Positions 17,624-27,709 of a DNA stretch of 64,000 bases are shown here, one piece after another; the stretch's first letter is position 1; every line of letters begins with the position of its first letter. The translations under genes were made by a program, and so were the position numbers. The stretch comes from Pseudomonas sp. Leaf58 (GTDB lineage: Bacteria; Pseudomonadota; Gammaproteobacteria; Pseudomonadales; Pseudomonadaceae): the NCBI RefSeq assembly GCF_003627215.1, contig NZ_CP032677.1, forward strand, positions 446,001 through 510,000, in the 5' to 3' direction. The notes under the pieces were generated by a model, which searched no databases, was not told the origin of the DNA, and was given only the letters and a program-made list of their open reading frames with translations.

Positions 17624-19192
17624 TCAGAGGTGGTGGATCACGGCCAGGTCCATGCGGCCGTAGTCGGCGCTTTCGCCATGCTCGCCGCGGGGTGGCATGT
17701 GGTGGGTCTTCATCACCTGGTCGCCCTGTGCGGTCTCCAGGTGGATGTCGAAGCCCCACAGGCGGTGCAGGTGCTTGAGCACTTCATCGGTGGAGTCGCC
17801 TAGCGGTTTGCGGTTGTGTTGCTGGTGGCGCAGGGTGAGCGAGCGGTCACCGCGGCGATCGACGCTCCAGATCTGCACGTTCGGTTCACGGTTGCCCAGG
17901 TTGTACTGTGCTGCCAGTTGCTCACGGATAATGCGGTAGCCAGCCTCGTCATGAATGGCAGGCACCAACAGGTCGTCGCGCTGGTCGTCGTCGAGGATGC
18001 TGAACAGCTTGAGGTCGCGCATCACTTTAGGCGACAGGTACTGCAGGATGAAACTTTCGTCCTTGAAGCTGCTCATGGCGAACTTGATGGTAGAAAGCCA
18101 ATCACTGCCGGCAATGTCGGGGAACCAGTGGCGATCTTCTTCAGTAGGATTCTCGCACATACGGCGGATGTCGGTGTACATGGCAAAGCCCAGCGCATAG
18201 GGATTGATGCCGTTGTAGTAGGGGCTGTCGAAGCCGGGTTGGAACACCACGCTGGTATGCGACTGCAGGAACTCCATCATGAAGCCTTCGGTGATCAGGC
18301 CCTCGTCGTACAGGTCGTTCATCAAGGTGTAATGCCAGAACGTCGCCCAGCCTTCGTTCATCACCTGGGTTTGGCGCTGTGGGTAAAAATACTGGGCGAT
18401 CTTGCGCACGATGCGCACCACCTCGCGCTGCCAGGGTTCGAGCAGGGGCGCGTTCTTCTCGATGAAATACAGGATGTTTTCCTGTGGTTCGGCGGGGAAG
18501 CGCCCATCATCGCGGTCGTTGCCCTTGTCGGCGCTTCTCGGGATGGTCCGCCACAGGTCGTTGATTTGACGTTGCAGGTGCTCTTCGCGCTCCTGTTGCC
18601 GGCGCCGCTCCTCTTCGGCAGAAATAGGGTAGGGGCGCTTGTAGCGGTCGACACCGTAGTTCATCAGAGCGTGGCAGGAGTCGATCAGGTCTTCCACGGC
18701 ATCAATGCCATGGCGCTCTTCGCACTGGGCGATGTACTGCTTGGCGAACACCAGATAGTCGATGATCGAACTGGCGTCAGTCCAGGTGCGGAACAGGTAG
18801 TTGCCTTTGAAGAAGCTGTTGTGGCCGTAGCAGGCGTGAGCGATAACCAGTGCCTGCATGCACATGGTGTTTTCTTCCATGAGGTAGGCGATGCACGGGT
18901 CGGAGTTGATCACGATCTCGTAGGCCAGGCCCATTTGGCCACGGCTGTACGACTTTTCCGTGCTGAGAAACTGCTTGCCGTAAGACCAGTGGTGATAGCC
19001 CAGCGGCATGCCGACCGAGGCGTAGGCGTCCATCATCTGCTCGGCAGTGATCACTTCGATCTGGTTGGGGTAGGTGTCCAGGGCATAACGCTCGGCCAGC
19101 CGGCCGATTTCCCGATCATAGGTTTGGATCAGTTCGAACGTCCACTCGGACCCGGTGGAAATGGGTTGGCGTCTCTGTGCTCTGGCGGTCAT
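17624..19192 (-). CDS. SpoVR family protein (YcgB-like)
   Basis: A 522-residue SpoVR/YcgB protein, full length. Typical family stretches are visible: [45 protein letters not shown], a histidine-rich [16 protein letters not shown], and [17 protein letters not shown]. In Bacillus SpoVR affects spore cortex; in Gram-negatives its biochemical role is unknown. Its start overlaps the upstream DUF444 gene by 4 bp (ATGA), and prkA lies before that, giving the conserved prkA-yeaH-spoVR stress and stationary-phase module. Confidence 0.93.
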   Translation of the reverse strand: MTARAQRRQPISTGSEWTFELIQTYDREIGRLAERYALDTYPNQIEVITAEQMMDAYASVGMPLGYHHWSYGKQFLSTEKSYSRGQMGLAYEIVINSDPCIAYLMEENTMCMQALVIAHACYGHNSFFKGNYLFRTWTDASSIIDYLVFAKQYIAQCEERHGIDAVEDLIDSCHALMNYGVDRYKRPYPISAEEERRRQQEREEHLQRQINDLWRTIPRSADKGNDRDDGRFPAEPQENILYFIEKNAPLLEPWQREVVRIVRKIAQYFYPQRQTQVMNEGWATFWHYTLMNDLYDEGLITEGFMMEFLQSHTSVVFQPGFDSPYYNGINPYALGFAMYTDIRRMCENPTEEDRHWFPDIAGSDWLSTIKFAMSSFKDESFILQYLSPKVMRDLKLFSILDDDQRDDLLVPAIHDEAGYRIIREQLAAQYNLGNREPNVQIWSVDRRGDRSLTLRHQQHNRKPLGDSTDEVLKHLHRLWGFDIHLETAQGDQVMKTHHMPPRGEHGESADYGRMDLAVIHHL

Positions 19193-20460
19193 GTGGCTAA
19201 CCTGCGCTGGAAGAGTTCACGGAAGACCGGGTAGATGTCGCCGGCCGATACCAACTGCTGTTGGGCGAACGTGTCGGGGAAGCCTTCGCCGATGCGCTCG
19301 TATTCGTACCACAGCGCCTGGTGCTCGCGGGGTGTGATTTCGACATAAGTGTAGTACTGCACATGCGGCATGATCTGCTTGGAGAGGATTTCGCGGCAGA
19401 TTGGCGAGTCGTCGTTCCAGTTGTCGCCGTCGGAGGCCTGGGCGGCGTAGATGTTCCAATCGCTGGCCGGGTAGCGCTCGGCCATGATCTCCTGCATCAG
19501 CTTCAGCGCGCTGGAGACGATGGTGCCGCCGGTTTCTCGCGAATAGAAGAACTCTTCCTCGTCCACCTCGCGGGCGCTGGTGTGGTGGCGGATAAACACC
19601 ACCTCGATGCGGTCGTAGTTACGCTTCAGGAACAGGTACAGCAGGATGAAGAAGCGCTTGGCGATGTCCTTGGTAGCCTGGGTCATCGAGCCGGACACGT
19701 CCATCAGGCAGAACATTACCGCCTTGGAGCTGGGGTTGGGCTGTTTGACCAGCAAGTTGTACTTGAGGTCGAAGGTATCGAGGAAGGGCAGGCGATTGAT
19801 GCGTGCCTTCAAACGTTCGATTTCCTGTTCGACTTCCTGGATATCGGTGAAATTGTCTGGTTCCTCGACCCGCAGGCGGTCAAGTTCCTTTTGTGCCTCG
19901 CGCAGCAGTGCGCGGCTGCTGCCGGTTAGGGCGATACGCCGGGCATGGGCCGAGCGCAGGGTGCGCACGATGTTGATGCGTGACGGGTTGCCTTCGTTGG
20001 CGATACCGGCGCGCACGGTTTTGAAGGTGTCGGCACCGGTCAGGTGACGTTTGACCAGGTTAGGTAGCTCGAGGTCTTCGAACATGAACTCGAGGAACTC
20101 TTCCTGGGTGATCTGGAAGACGAACTCGTCCATGCCCTCGCCGGAATTGCCGGCCTTACCACGGCCACCACCACCGCCTCCACCTTGCGGCCTGGGGATG
20201 TGTTCGCCGGCTGTAAACTCTTTGTTGCCAGGGTGCACGATGGTCTGTTTGCCGCCGCGGCCATGGTGCAGCACCGGCTCGTCGATGTCGCGCCCAGGAA
20301 TACTGATTTGCTCGCCATGTTCCATGTCCATGATGGAACGGCGGCTCACCGCCTCTTCGACGGCCTTCTTGATGTGCTCACGGTAGCGCCGCAAGAAACG
20401 CTGGCGGTTGACCGTGCTCTTGTTCTTGCCGTTCAGGCGTCGGTCGATTACGTAGCTCAT
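19189..20460 (-). CDS. YeaH/YhbH family protein (DUF444), von Willebrand A-like
   Basis: A 423-residue protein starting [15 protein letters not shown], the usual YeaH N terminus; a longer frame would start inside a repeat. A glycine-rich [19 protein letters not shown] stretch lies at about residues 90-115. The C-terminal half has a vWA-type metal site ([11 protein letters not shown], DxSxS). It is normally encoded with the PrkA kinase and SpoVR, and is thought to act with the kinase under starvation. The ATG chosen lies 141 bp after prkA. Confidence 0.92.
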   Translation of the reverse strand: MSYVIDRRLNGKNKSTVNRQRFLRRYREHIKKAVEEAVSRRSIMDMEHGEQISIPGRDIDEPVLHHGRGGKQTIVHPGNKEFTAGEHIPRPQGGGGGGGRGKAGNSGEGMDEFVFQITQEEFLEFMFEDLELPNLVKRHLTGADTFKTVRAGIANEGNPSRINIVRTLRSAHARRIALTGSSRALLREAQKELDRLRVEEPDNFTDIQEVEQEIERLKARINRLPFLDTFDLKYNLLVKQPNPSSKAVMFCLMDVSGSMTQATKDIAKRFFILLYLFLKRNYDRIEVVFIRHHTSAREVDEEEFFYSRETGGTIVSSALKLMQEIMAERYPASDWNIYAAQASDGDNWNDDSPICREILSKQIMPHVQYYTYVEITPREHQALWYEYERIGEGFPDTFAQQQLVSAGDIYPVFRELFQRRLAT

Positions 20461-20472
20461 GGTCCCTCCGGT

Positions 20473-20600
20473 AGCTGGGAGCAGCTGCAAGCCACAAGCT
20501 TCAAGCTGCAAGAACGAGCAGCCACCGCTGCTGCAAGCTACGGCGCCGGGCTTGCGCTCGGCGCTGGGCAGCTTGGAGCTTGCGGCTTGTAGCTTGCCGC
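20473..20600. repeat. CAAGCT-type intergenic repeat cluster between prkA and the DUF444 gene
   Basis: Repeated and inverted copies of AGCTGCAAGC / GCTTGCAGCT-like words (for example GCAGCTGCAAGCCACAAGCT and GCTTGCGGCTTGTAGCTTG). Together they form an imperfect long hairpin filling the gap within the operon. It is a different family from the REP units; a second copy follows argC. It may lower expression of the two downstream genes relative to prkA. Confidence 0.8.
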
Positions 20601-20601
20601 T

Positions 20602-22524
20602 TTATTGCGATTTCCTGACCCGCAGGTACCATTCCGACAGCAGGCGCACCTGTTTGTCGGTATAACCACGCTCCACCATCCGGGTGACGAAGTCGTTGTG
20701 TTTTTTCTGGTCCTCTTTGCTGGCCTTGGCGTTGAAGCTGATGACCGGCAGCAGGTCTTCGGTGTTGGAGAACATTTTCTTCTCGATCACCACCCGCAGC
20801 TTTTCATAGCTTAGCCAGCTAGGATTCTTGCCGTTGTTGTTGGCGCGTGCGCGCAGTACGAAGTTGACGATCTCGTTACGGAAGTCTTTCGGGTTACTGA
20901 TGCCCGCCGGCTTCTCGATCTTCTCCAATTCCTCGTTGAGGGCGATACGGTTGAGGATTTCGCCGGTTTCCGGGTCGCGGTATTCCTGGTCCTGGATCCA
21001 GAAATCGGCGTACAGCACGTAGCGGTCGAAGATGTTCTGGCCGTACTCGCTGTAGGACTCCAGGTAGGCAGTCTGGATCTCCTTGCCGATGAACTCGATG
21101 TAGCGCGGTGCCAGGTATTCCTTCAAGTAGCGCAGGTAGCGTTCGCGCACTTCGGCCGGGAACTGTTCCTGTTCGATCTGTTGCTCAAGCACATACAGCA
21201 GGTGCACTGGGTTGGCTGCTATTTCGTGTGGGTCGAAGTTGAAGACTTTGGACAGGATCTTGAAGGCGAAGCGCGTCGACAGGCCATTCATGCCCTCGTC
21301 GACACCGGCGGAGTCCCGGTATTCCTGGATCGACTTGGCCTTTGGGTCGGTATCCTTGAGGTTTTCCCCGTCGTAGACGCGCATTTTCGAGTAAATGTTA
21401 GAGTTTTCGGGCTCTTTGAGGCGCGAAAGCACAGTGAATTGGGCCAGCATCTTGAGTGTATCCGGCGCGCAATGGGCCTTGGACAGCGAGCTGTTGATCA
21501 ACAGTTTGTCGTAAATCTTGATCTCGTCGCTGACACGCAGGCAATAAGGCACCTTGACGATGTAGATCCGGTCGATAAACGCTTCGTTGTTCTTGTTGTT
21601 ACGGAAGGTGTGCCACTCCGATTCGTTGGAGTGAGCCAGCAGAATACCCGTATAAGGAATTGCGCCCAGGCCTTCGGTGCTGTTGTAGTTACCCTCTTGG
21701 GTGGCGGTGAGCAAAGGGTGCAGGACCTTGATCGGCGCCTTGAACATTTCGACGAATTCCATCAGGCCCTGGTTGGCCCGGCACAGCGCGCCCGAGTAGC
21801 TGTAAGCGTCGGCGTCGTTCTGTGGGAATTCTTCGAGCTTGCGGATATCGACCTTACCGACCAGGGCAGAAATATCCTGGTTGTTCTCATCGCCAGGTTC
21901 GGTCTTGGCAATGGCGATCTGGTTAAGGATCGAAGGGTAGAGTTTCACCACCTTGAACTTGGAAATGTCACCGCCGAACTCTTGCAAGCGCTTGGTGGCC
22001 CACGGCGACATGATGGTATTCAGGTAGCGCCGCGAGATGCCAAACTCTTCCTCGAGGATGGCCCCGTCTTCGGTGGCATTGAACAGCCCCAAGGGCGACT
22101 CGAATACCGGCGAGCCCTTGATGGCGTAAAACGGTACTTTTTCCATCAGTTGCTTGAGTTTTTCGGCCAGCGACGACTTGCCGCCGCCCACCGGGCCCAG
22201 CAGATAGAGGATTTGTTTCTTTTCTTCCAGGCCTTGGGCGGCGTGGCGGAAGTAGGACACGATCTGGTCGATGCACTCTTCCATGCCATGGAAGTCGGCG
22301 AAGGCCGGATAGCGACGAATAACCTTGTTGGAAAAGATACGCGACAGCCTGGAGTTGGTAGAGGTGTCGATCAGCTCTGGCTCACCGATGGCCAGCAACA
22401 GCCGTTCGGCCGCCGATGCGTAGGCACTGCGATCCTCTTTGCACAGCTCGAGGTACTCCTGCAGCGAGAGTTCTTCCTGGCGCGTAGACTCGAAACGTTG
22501 TTGGAAGTGGCTAAAAATACTCAT
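20602..22524 (-). CDS. prkA: PrkA family serine protein kinase (YeaG-like)
   Basis: A 640-residue protein. The N-terminal half is an AAA-type ATPase domain with Walker A GPVGGGKS at 110-117 and a Walker B-like region with the family stretch LLAHSNESEWHTF. The C-terminal PrkA domain (about 400-640) resembles cyclic-nucleotide-dependent kinases. It is full length for the YeaG/PrkA family, which phosphorylates proteins on serine under nutrient stress in E. coli and Bacillus. It is the first gene of the prkA-yeaH-spoVR module. About 280 bp before it hold the promoter and the glpE 3' end. Confidence 0.96.
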   Translation of the reverse strand: MSIFSHFQQRFESTRQEELSLQEYLELCKEDRSAYASAAERLLLAIGEPELIDTSTNSRLSRIFSNKVIRRYPAFADFHGMEECIDQIVSYFRHAAQGLEEKKQILYLLGPVGGGKSSLAEKLKQLMEKVPFYAIKGSPVFESPLGLFNATEDGAILEEEFGISRRYLNTIMSPWATKRLQEFGGDISKFKVVKLYPSILNQIAIAKTEPGDENNQDISALVGKVDIRKLEEFPQNDADAYSYSGALCRANQGLMEFVEMFKAPIKVLHPLLTATQEGNYNSTEGLGAIPYTGILLAHSNESEWHTFRNNKNNEAFIDRIYIVKVPYCLRVSDEIKIYDKLLINSSLSKAHCAPDTLKMLAQFTVLSRLKEPENSNIYSKMRVYDGENLKDTDPKAKSIQEYRDSAGVDEGMNGLSTRFAFKILSKVFNFDPHEIAANPVHLLYVLEQQIEQEQFPAEVRERYLRYLKEYLAPRYIEFIGKEIQTAYLESYSEYGQNIFDRYVLYADFWIQDQEYRDPETGEILNRIALNEELEKIEKPAGISNPKDFRNEIVNFVLRARANNNGKNPSWLSYEKLRVVIEKKMFSNTEDLLPVISFNAKASKEDQKKHNDFVTRMVERGYTDKQVRLLSEWYLRVRKSQ

Positions 22525-22768
22525 GACGTCACCTCGCTCGATACGTGGAGACGACGCCGGATCAGTCAGCTGATGCTGGCATGCAACCGGGTTCGCCGAT
22601 TGCTGTATACCCCCCAGAACACCCTGTAACGCTACCGATGACCCGCACGCCGGTGTACCGGCTCTCCCCTTTTTTGGATGGCCTGAGCTTAAGCGTAGTT
22701 GGTTATCGGCAAGGTCAAGTGGCGAGCGAGGCAGAAGTTACGAACGACCGTTCGTCAGATCGCCCGCA

Positions 22769-22789
22769 AGCCCGCACGGGGCGCGGGCT
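22769..22789 (-). terminator. Hairpin after glpE (weak terminator candidate)
   Basis: AGCCCGC and GCGGGCT pair around a 7-nt loop, 18 bp after the glpE stop. No proper T run follows, so it may be a stabilising 3' hairpin rather than a true intrinsic terminator. Confidence 0.4.
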
Positions 22790-22807
22790 GCAGTAAAAAT
22801 GAAAAAT

Positions 22808-23137
22808 TTATTCGGCGCTGCCTAGGGCGGTCTCTGCCGGGTAGGTGGCGCGCCACAGTTCAAAACCGCCGTCGACGCTGTAAACGTCGGAGAAGCCCTG
22901 GCCTACCAAGTAGGCGGCGGCGCTCTGGCTGGAGTTGCCGTGGTAGCAGACCACCAGGGTTGGGGCGTCGAGGTCGGCATTGCGGATGAACTCGGCGACC
23001 GAGTGGTTATCCAGATGCTGGGCGCCGGTGATGTGGCCGGCGGCGAAGGCCTGCGAGTCGCGAATGTCGACGACTACCGCACCTTGCGCGCGCAGGGCCA
23101 GTGCCTGTTCGGGAGGGATGCGCTTGAATTCGCTCAT
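22808..23137 (-). CDS. glpE: Thiosulfate sulfurtransferase GlpE (single-domain rhodanese)
   Basis: A 109-residue rhodanese with the active-site loop CYHGNSS, Cys64 being the persulfide carrier. The size and the loop match E. coli GlpE. It moves sulfur from thiosulfate to acceptors such as cyanide or thioredoxin in the cytoplasm. It lies 12 bp after apaH in the same direction and is the last gene of the long lptD-to-glpE chain. Confidence 0.95.
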   Translation of the reverse strand: MSEFKRIPPEQALALRAQGAVVVDIRDSQAFAAGHITGAQHLDNHSVAEFIRNADLDAPTLVVCYHGNSSQSAAAYLVGQGFSDVYSVDGGFELWRATYPAETALGSAE

Positions 23138-23149
23138 GGGGGCTTTCCT

Positions 23150-24016
23150 TCAGGGTTTATCGTTCAGTGTAGTGGGTTGGGCCGGTGCACGAAGGGTGCC
23201 GTCGTCGGCGCAGTCACAGCGGTGGTATTCGCCGCTGTCGACGTTGTACAGGGTCATGGCACCGCCCCACACGCAACCGGTGTCCAAGGCGATGATACCG
23301 GGCTCGTCAACCTTGCCCTGCAGGGCGGCCCAGTGGCCGAAGATGATTTTTACATGGCGTGAGCGGCGGTTTTTGTGCGCGTACCAGGGCTTGTAGCCTT
23401 TGGGCGCGGTATCCAGGCCTTCTTTGCTCTTGAGGTCGAGCTTGCCCTCGGCGGTGCAGAAGCGCATGCGCGTGAGGCAGTTGGTGATGACCCGCAGGCG
23501 TTCGATGCCGCTTAGGTTCTTGCTCCACTTGTTTGGCTCGTTGCCATACATGCCGTCCAGGTACAGCTTCAGGCGCTCGTCATCGCGCAGCACTTCCTCG
23601 ACTTCGGCAGCCAGTTCCAAGGCTTTGCCCAGGGTCCATTGCGGCGGAATGCCTGCGTGAACCAGAGCGATGCCACGGGGGTCATCGTAATGCAGCAGCT
23701 TTTGCCGGCGTAGCCAGTCGAGCAGTTGGTCGGCGTCTGGCGCGTCGATGATCTCGCGTAGGGTGTCGCTTTTTTTCAGCCGTTCGACGTTGTGCCAGGC
23801 GGCCAGCAGGTGCAGGTCATGATTGCCCAGCACGCAGACCAGCGACTGGCGGATCGAATAAAGGAAGCGCAAGGTTGCCAGTGATTCGGGGCCGCGGTTG
23901 ACCAGGTCACCGACCAACCACAGGCGGTCGACGGCAGGGTTGAATTTGACGCGTTCGAGCAGGCACTTGAGTGGCTGCAGGCAGCCCTGCAGGTCACCGA
24001 CGGCGTAGGTGGCCAT
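23150..24016 (-). CDS. apaH: Symmetrical bis(5'-nucleosyl)-tetraphosphatase ApaH
   Basis: A 288-residue metallophosphatase with all calcineurin-type motifs: GDLQGC (residues 7-12), GDLVNRG, GNHDLH, and the later HAGIPPQW. It splits Ap4A into two ADP and also removes Np4 caps from RNA. Its ATG shares one base with the apaG stop codon, so the pair is coupled, as in E. coli rsmA-apaG-apaH. Confidence 0.97.
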   Translation of the reverse strand: MATYAVGDLQGCLQPLKCLLERVKFNPAVDRLWLVGDLVNRGPESLATLRFLYSIRQSLVCVLGNHDLHLLAAWHNVERLKKSDTLREIIDAPDADQLLDWLRRQKLLHYDDPRGIALVHAGIPPQWTLGKALELAAEVEEVLRDDERLKLYLDGMYGNEPNKWSKNLSGIERLRVITNCLTRMRFCTAEGKLDLKSKEGLDTAPKGYKPWYAHKNRRSRHVKIIFGHWAALQGKVDEPGIIALDTGCVWGGAMTLYNVDSGEYHRCDCADDGTLRAPAQPTTLNDKP

Positions 24017-24396
24017 CAGTGCAGTGCCCCGGGTACCGCCAGGCGGAAGGGGGCAATCTCGGCGTCGAAGCGTTTGCCGTCTTCGGCGAACATCTGGTAG
24101 CTGCCCTGCATGGTGCCAACGCGGGTGCTGATGACCGCGCCGCTGCTGTAGGTGTGGCTCTGGCCCGGGTCGATATTGGGTTGCTGGCCGACTACGCCGG
24201 CGCCGCGCACCTCCTCGACTTCGCCGTCACCGTTGGTGATCAGCCAGTGGCGCGACAGCAGCTTGGCTTTGAGCGAGCCATTGTTCTGCACGGTAATGGT
24301 GTAGGCGAAAGCGAAACGACTGTTTTCGGGGTCGGATTGTTCTTTGAGGTAGCGGGTCACGACGCTGACGTCGATCTGATAGCGGGGGTCGGACAT
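24016..24396 (-). CDS. apaG: ApaG protein
   Basis: A 126-residue beta-sandwich (fibronectin type III-like) protein, the usual length, with conserved [28 protein letters not shown] and the late [17 protein letters not shown]. Its exact role is unclear; a phosphate or nucleotide-binding role has been proposed. It comes 207 bp after rsmA, a gap filled mainly by a REP pair, and is coupled to apaH. Confidence 0.95.
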
Positions 24397-24493
24397 GCAA
24401 GGGCCTTGGGAGAACTGACGCAGTAATGCAGTCTAGGCCATTGAGAGGGGGGAGGGCCAGCGCTGTAGGGCTTGGGGTTTTGGGTTGTCTGTG

Positions 24494-24590
24494 CCGGCCT
24501 CTTCGCGGGTGAACCCGCACCTACCAGGGACCGCACACATTAGATGATTGTGCGGCCCCATATAGGCGCGGGTTTACCCGTGAAGAGGCC
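24494..24590. repeat. REP pair between rsmA and apaG
   Basis: One unit around GGCCTCTTCGCGGGTGAACC and an inverted one around GCGGGTTTACCCGTGAAGAGG, separated by a spacer with ACCGCACA...TGTGCGGC. It breaks an otherwise tightly packed operon, so it may adjust the amount of apaG-apaH-glpE message. Confidence 0.9.
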
Positions 24591-24603
24591 GCTCCAGGCT
24601 AAA

Positions 24604-25407
24604 TCAGGCTTGTTGCTGATTAGCAAGCTGGTCAGCCAGGCGCACGAAGGCCGCCAGGTCCAGCTGTTCGGGGCGCAGGCTGCCATCCACGCCAGCAGCC
24701 TCGATGGCCGCGCTGTCGAGCAGGCCTTTCAGGGTGTTGCGCAGGGTCTTGCGGCGCTGGTTGAACGCTTCGCGTACCACGCGTTCCAGTAGCAGGTGGT
24801 CTTTGGCCGGGTAGGGCAGCACTTCGTGTGGCACCAGTCGGACGATGGCCGAGTCCACTTTTGGCGGCGGGTTGAAGGCGCCAGGGCCAACATTGAACAG
24901 GTGCTCGACCCGGCAGTGGTACTGCACCATGATCGATAGGCGCCCCCAGTCACCACCGCCAGGGCCGGCCGCCATGCGCTCGACCACTTCTTTTTGCAGC
25001 ATGAAGTGCATGTCGCGAATCAGCCCAGCATGGCTGAGCAAATGGAAGATCAGCGGGGTGGAGATATTGTAGGGCAGGTTGCCGACCACCTTGAGGCTGC
25101 GCGGTGGCACGCCCAGCTGGTTGAAGTCGAACTTCAGGGCGTCGCCCTGATGCAGGCGGAAATTGCCGCGGCCAGCGAACTTGTGCTGCAGGATCGGCAC
25201 CAGGTCTTTGTCCAGTTCCACCACGTCCAGCTGTGCGCCGCTGCCCAGCAGGCCTTCGGTCAGGGCGCCCTGGCCCGGGCCGATTTCCAGCAGGTGTTCG
25301 CCCGCCTTGGCGTTGATGGCACGCAGGATGCGGTCGATGACGCCAGCGTCGTGCAGGAAGTTCTGGCCGAAGCGCTTGCGCGCCCGGTGTTGGTATTGCT
25401 CGTTCAT
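24604..25407 (-). CDS. rsmA: 16S rRNA (adenine1518/1519-N6) dimethyltransferase RsmA (KsgA)
   Basis: A 267-residue SAM-dependent methyltransferase with motif [14 protein letters not shown] (about residues 40-52), acidic motif [10 protein letters not shown], and the catalytic NLPYNIS motif IV. It dimethylates two adjacent adenines in helix 45 of 16S rRNA during 30S assembly. Its ATG overlaps the pdxA stop by 4 bp. The symbol rsmA here means the rRNA methylase (ksgA), not the CsrA homologue that is also called RsmA in Pseudomonas. Confidence 0.98.
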   Translation of the reverse strand: MNEQYQHRARKRFGQNFLHDAGVIDRILRAINAKAGEHLLEIGPGQGALTEGLLGSGAQLDVVELDKDLVPILQHKFAGRGNFRLHQGDALKFDFNQLGVPPRSLKVVGNLPYNISTPLIFHLLSHAGLIRDMHFMLQKEVVERMAAGPGGGDWGRLSIMVQYHCRVEHLFNVGPGAFNPPPKVDSAIVRLVPHEVLPYPAKDHLLLERVVREAFNQRRKTLRNTLKGLLDSAAIEAAGVDGSLRPEQLDLAAFVRLADQLANQQQA

Positions 25408-26393
25408 GGTCGGTTCTCGGCCATCTGGTAGGCGGTTTCCAGTGCGACGCGCAGGCTGCCGGTGTCGACCTTGCCGGTACCGGCCAGGTCCAGGGCGGTG
25501 CCATGGTCGACCGACGTGCGGATGATCGGCAGGCCCAGGGTCACGTTGACCGCAGCGCCGAAGCCTTTGTACTTGAGTACGGGCAGGCCTTGGTCGTGGT
25601 ACATCGCCAGCACCGCATCGCAGTGCTCCAGATATTTGGGGGTAAACAGGGTATCGGCCGGCAGCGGCCCGCGCAGGTCCATGCCTTCGGTGCGCAGGCG
25701 GGCCAAGGTCGGCTCGATGATGTCGATTTCCTCGCGGCCCAGGTGGCCGCCTTCACCCGCGTGCGGGTTCAGGCCGCATACCAGGATGCGAGGGTTGGCG
25801 ATGCCGAACTTGTCACGCATGTCGGCATGCAGGATGCGGGTAACACGCTCGACGCGCTCAGCGGTGATGGCGTCGGCAATATCGCGTAGCGGCAGGTGCG
25901 TAGTCACCAAGGCCACACGCAGGCCACGGGTAGCCAGCATCATCACCACTTGCGCGGTGTGGGTCAGGTCAGCCAGGAACTCGGTGTGCCCGGAGAAGGC
26001 GATACCGCTTTCGTTAATCACGCCCTTGTGCACAGGGGCGGTGATCATCCCGGCAAAATGCCCGGCCAGGCAGCCTTGCCCGGCCCGGGTCAGGGTTTCT
26101 AGCACGAACGCTGCGTTGGCTTTGTCGAGCTGGCCTGACACCACCGGGGCCGCCAGGGGCGTATCCCAGACGTACAGGCTGCCCGCTGGCGCCGGCTGCT
26201 CGGGCCATTGGCCTGGCGCTACCGGCAGCAGTTTGACGGCCAGCCCCAGCTGGGCGGCCCGCTCGGCGAGCAGGTCACGGCTGGTGATGGCGATCAGGGG
26301 GTGAGGCTGGGCGTCGGCGGCAAGCAGCAGGCACAGGTCGGGGCCTATGCCGGCCGGCTCGCCGGGGGTGACGGCGAAGCGCAGTGGCTTCAC
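25404..26393 (-). CDS. pdxA: 4-hydroxythreonine-4-phosphate dehydrogenase PdxA
   Basis: A 329-residue enzyme of pyridoxal 5'-phosphate synthesis. It oxidises 4-phosphohydroxy-L-threonine, the product of which is used by PdxJ. Family marks are the N terminus [41 protein letters not shown] and [16 protein letters not shown], with metal-binding histidines. The start is GTG, and GTGA overlaps the surA stop by 4 bp, so it is translationally coupled inside lptD-surA-pdxA-rsmA. Confidence 0.98.
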   Translation of the reverse strand: MKPLRFAVTPGEPAGIGPDLCLLLAADAQPHPLIAITSRDLLAERAAQLGLAVKLLPVAPGQWPEQPAPAGSLYVWDTPLAAPVVSGQLDKANAAFVLETLTRAGQGCLAGHFAGMITAPVHKGVINESGIAFSGHTEFLADLTHTAQVVMMLATRGLRVALVTTHLPLRDIADAITAERVERVTRILHADMRDKFGIANPRILVCGLNPHAGEGGHLGREEIDIIEPTLARLRTEGMDLRGPLPADTLFTPKYLEHCDAVLAMYHDQGLPVLKYKGFGAAVNVTLGLPIIRTSVDHGTALDLAGTGKVDTGSLRVALETAYQMAENRP

Positions 26394-27709
26394 TGGGCGG
26401 CCTGGTCAGTGCCAGGCAGCTTGATTTCAACGTAGGCTTCGTCACGGATCTGGCGCAGCCAGGTTTGCAGCTCTTCGTCGTACTTGCGGTTGCGCAGTAC
26501 GCCCATGGCCTGCTGTTCGCGAGCCTGCTCGGTGCTGTCGGTGGCGCGGCGGCCCAGCACTTCCAGAACATGCCAACCATACTGGGTCTTGAACGGACGG
26601 GTGACTTCGCCCTGGGCGGCGTTGGCCATCTGTTCGCGGAACTCAGGTACCAGGCTGTTCGGGTCGATCCAGTTGAGGTCGCCGCCATTGAGCGCCGAGC
26701 CCGGGTCTTCCGAGAAGCTCTTGGCCAGCTCGCCGAAGTCTTCGCCATTCTTGATGCGCTCGTACAGGCGCTCGGCCAATTGCTCGGTGGCCGCTTCGCT
26801 GCGGATCTCGCTTGGCTTGATCAGGATGTGGCGCACATGCACTTCGTCACGCAGCACGTTTTCGCTGCCACCGCGCTTCTCCTCAAGCTTGAGGATGATG
26901 AAGCCGTTGGGAATGCGGATCGGCTGGGTGATTTCGCCGACCGGCATGCTGCTGAGCATCTTGGCGAAGTCTGGTGGCAACTGGCCGGCTTTACGCCAGC
27001 CCATCTCGCCGCCTTCGAGGGCGTTTTCGCTGGCGGAACGGGCGATGGCCATTTGGCCGAAGTCGGCGCCTTGCTTAAGCTGCTGGTAAACATCGCCGAC
27101 CTGGCGGGCGGCAGCCTGGATGGCCTCCGAGTTGGCCGCTTCCGGGGTCGGAATCAGGATGTTGGCCAAGCGGTACTCTTCCGACATCTGCATTTTGCCC
27201 AGGTCGGAGTTGAGGAAGTTTTTCACTTCCTGCTCGGATACCTGGATGCGCTCGGCCACGCGGCGCTGGCGCACGCGGCTGATGATCATCTCGCGCTTGA
27301 CCTGCTCGCGAGCGTCGTCGAACGACAGGCCATCGCGGGCCAGGGCGGCGCGGAACTGGTCCAGCGACATGCCATTACGCTGGGCAATGGTGCCGATGGC
27401 CTGGTTCAGCTCTTCGTCGGTAATGCGGATGCCGGAGCGCTCGCCGATCTGCAGCTGCAGGTTCTCGACGATCAGACGTTCCAGCACCTGCTGCTCCAAA
27501 GCGCCGGTGGGCGGCACGCCGCCGCCGCGCTTGGCGATGGTTTGTTGCACCTCGTGGACGCGCTGGTCCAGCTGGCTTTGCATGACCACGTCGTTGTCGA
27601 CGATGGCCACCACGCGATCAAGAGGTTGCACCGCGGCATGCACCGCGCCACTCAGCAATGCAACGCCCAGCAACGCTGGGCGCAGACGATCAATAAGCTT
27701 GGTCTTCAC
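26390..27709 (-). CDS. surA: Periplasmic chaperone and peptidyl-prolyl isomerase SurA
   Basis: A 439-residue precursor with a signal peptide ([19 protein letters not shown], then AVHA cleavage), the SurA N-terminal chaperone domain, and two parvulin domains (about 180-280 and 290-390, with [10 protein letters not shown] and GGDLNWIDP motifs). It folds outer-membrane proteins such as LptD, which is encoded just before it. The GTG chosen gives the normal MKTK start; another GTG two codons earlier has closer spacing to AAGG and cannot be excluded. The start lies inside the last codons of lptD. Confidence 0.96.
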   Translation of the reverse strand: MKTKLIDRLRPALLGVALLSGAVHAAVQPLDRVVAIVDNDVVMQSQLDQRVHEVQQTIAKRGGGVPPTGALEQQVLERLIVENLQLQIGERSGIRITDEELNQAIGTIAQRNGMSLDQFRAALARDGLSFDDAREQVKREMIISRVRQRRVAERIQVSEQEVKNFLNSDLGKMQMSEEYRLANILIPTPEAANSEAIQAAARQVGDVYQQLKQGADFGQMAIARSASENALEGGEMGWRKAGQLPPDFAKMLSSMPVGEITQPIRIPNGFIILKLEEKRGGSENVLRDEVHVRHILIKPSEIRSEAATEQLAERLYERIKNGEDFGELAKSFSEDPGSALNGGDLNWIDPNSLVPEFREQMANAAQGEVTRPFKTQYGWHVLEVLGRRATDSTEQAREQQAMGVLRNRKYDEELQTWLRQIRDEAYVEIKLPGTDQAAQ

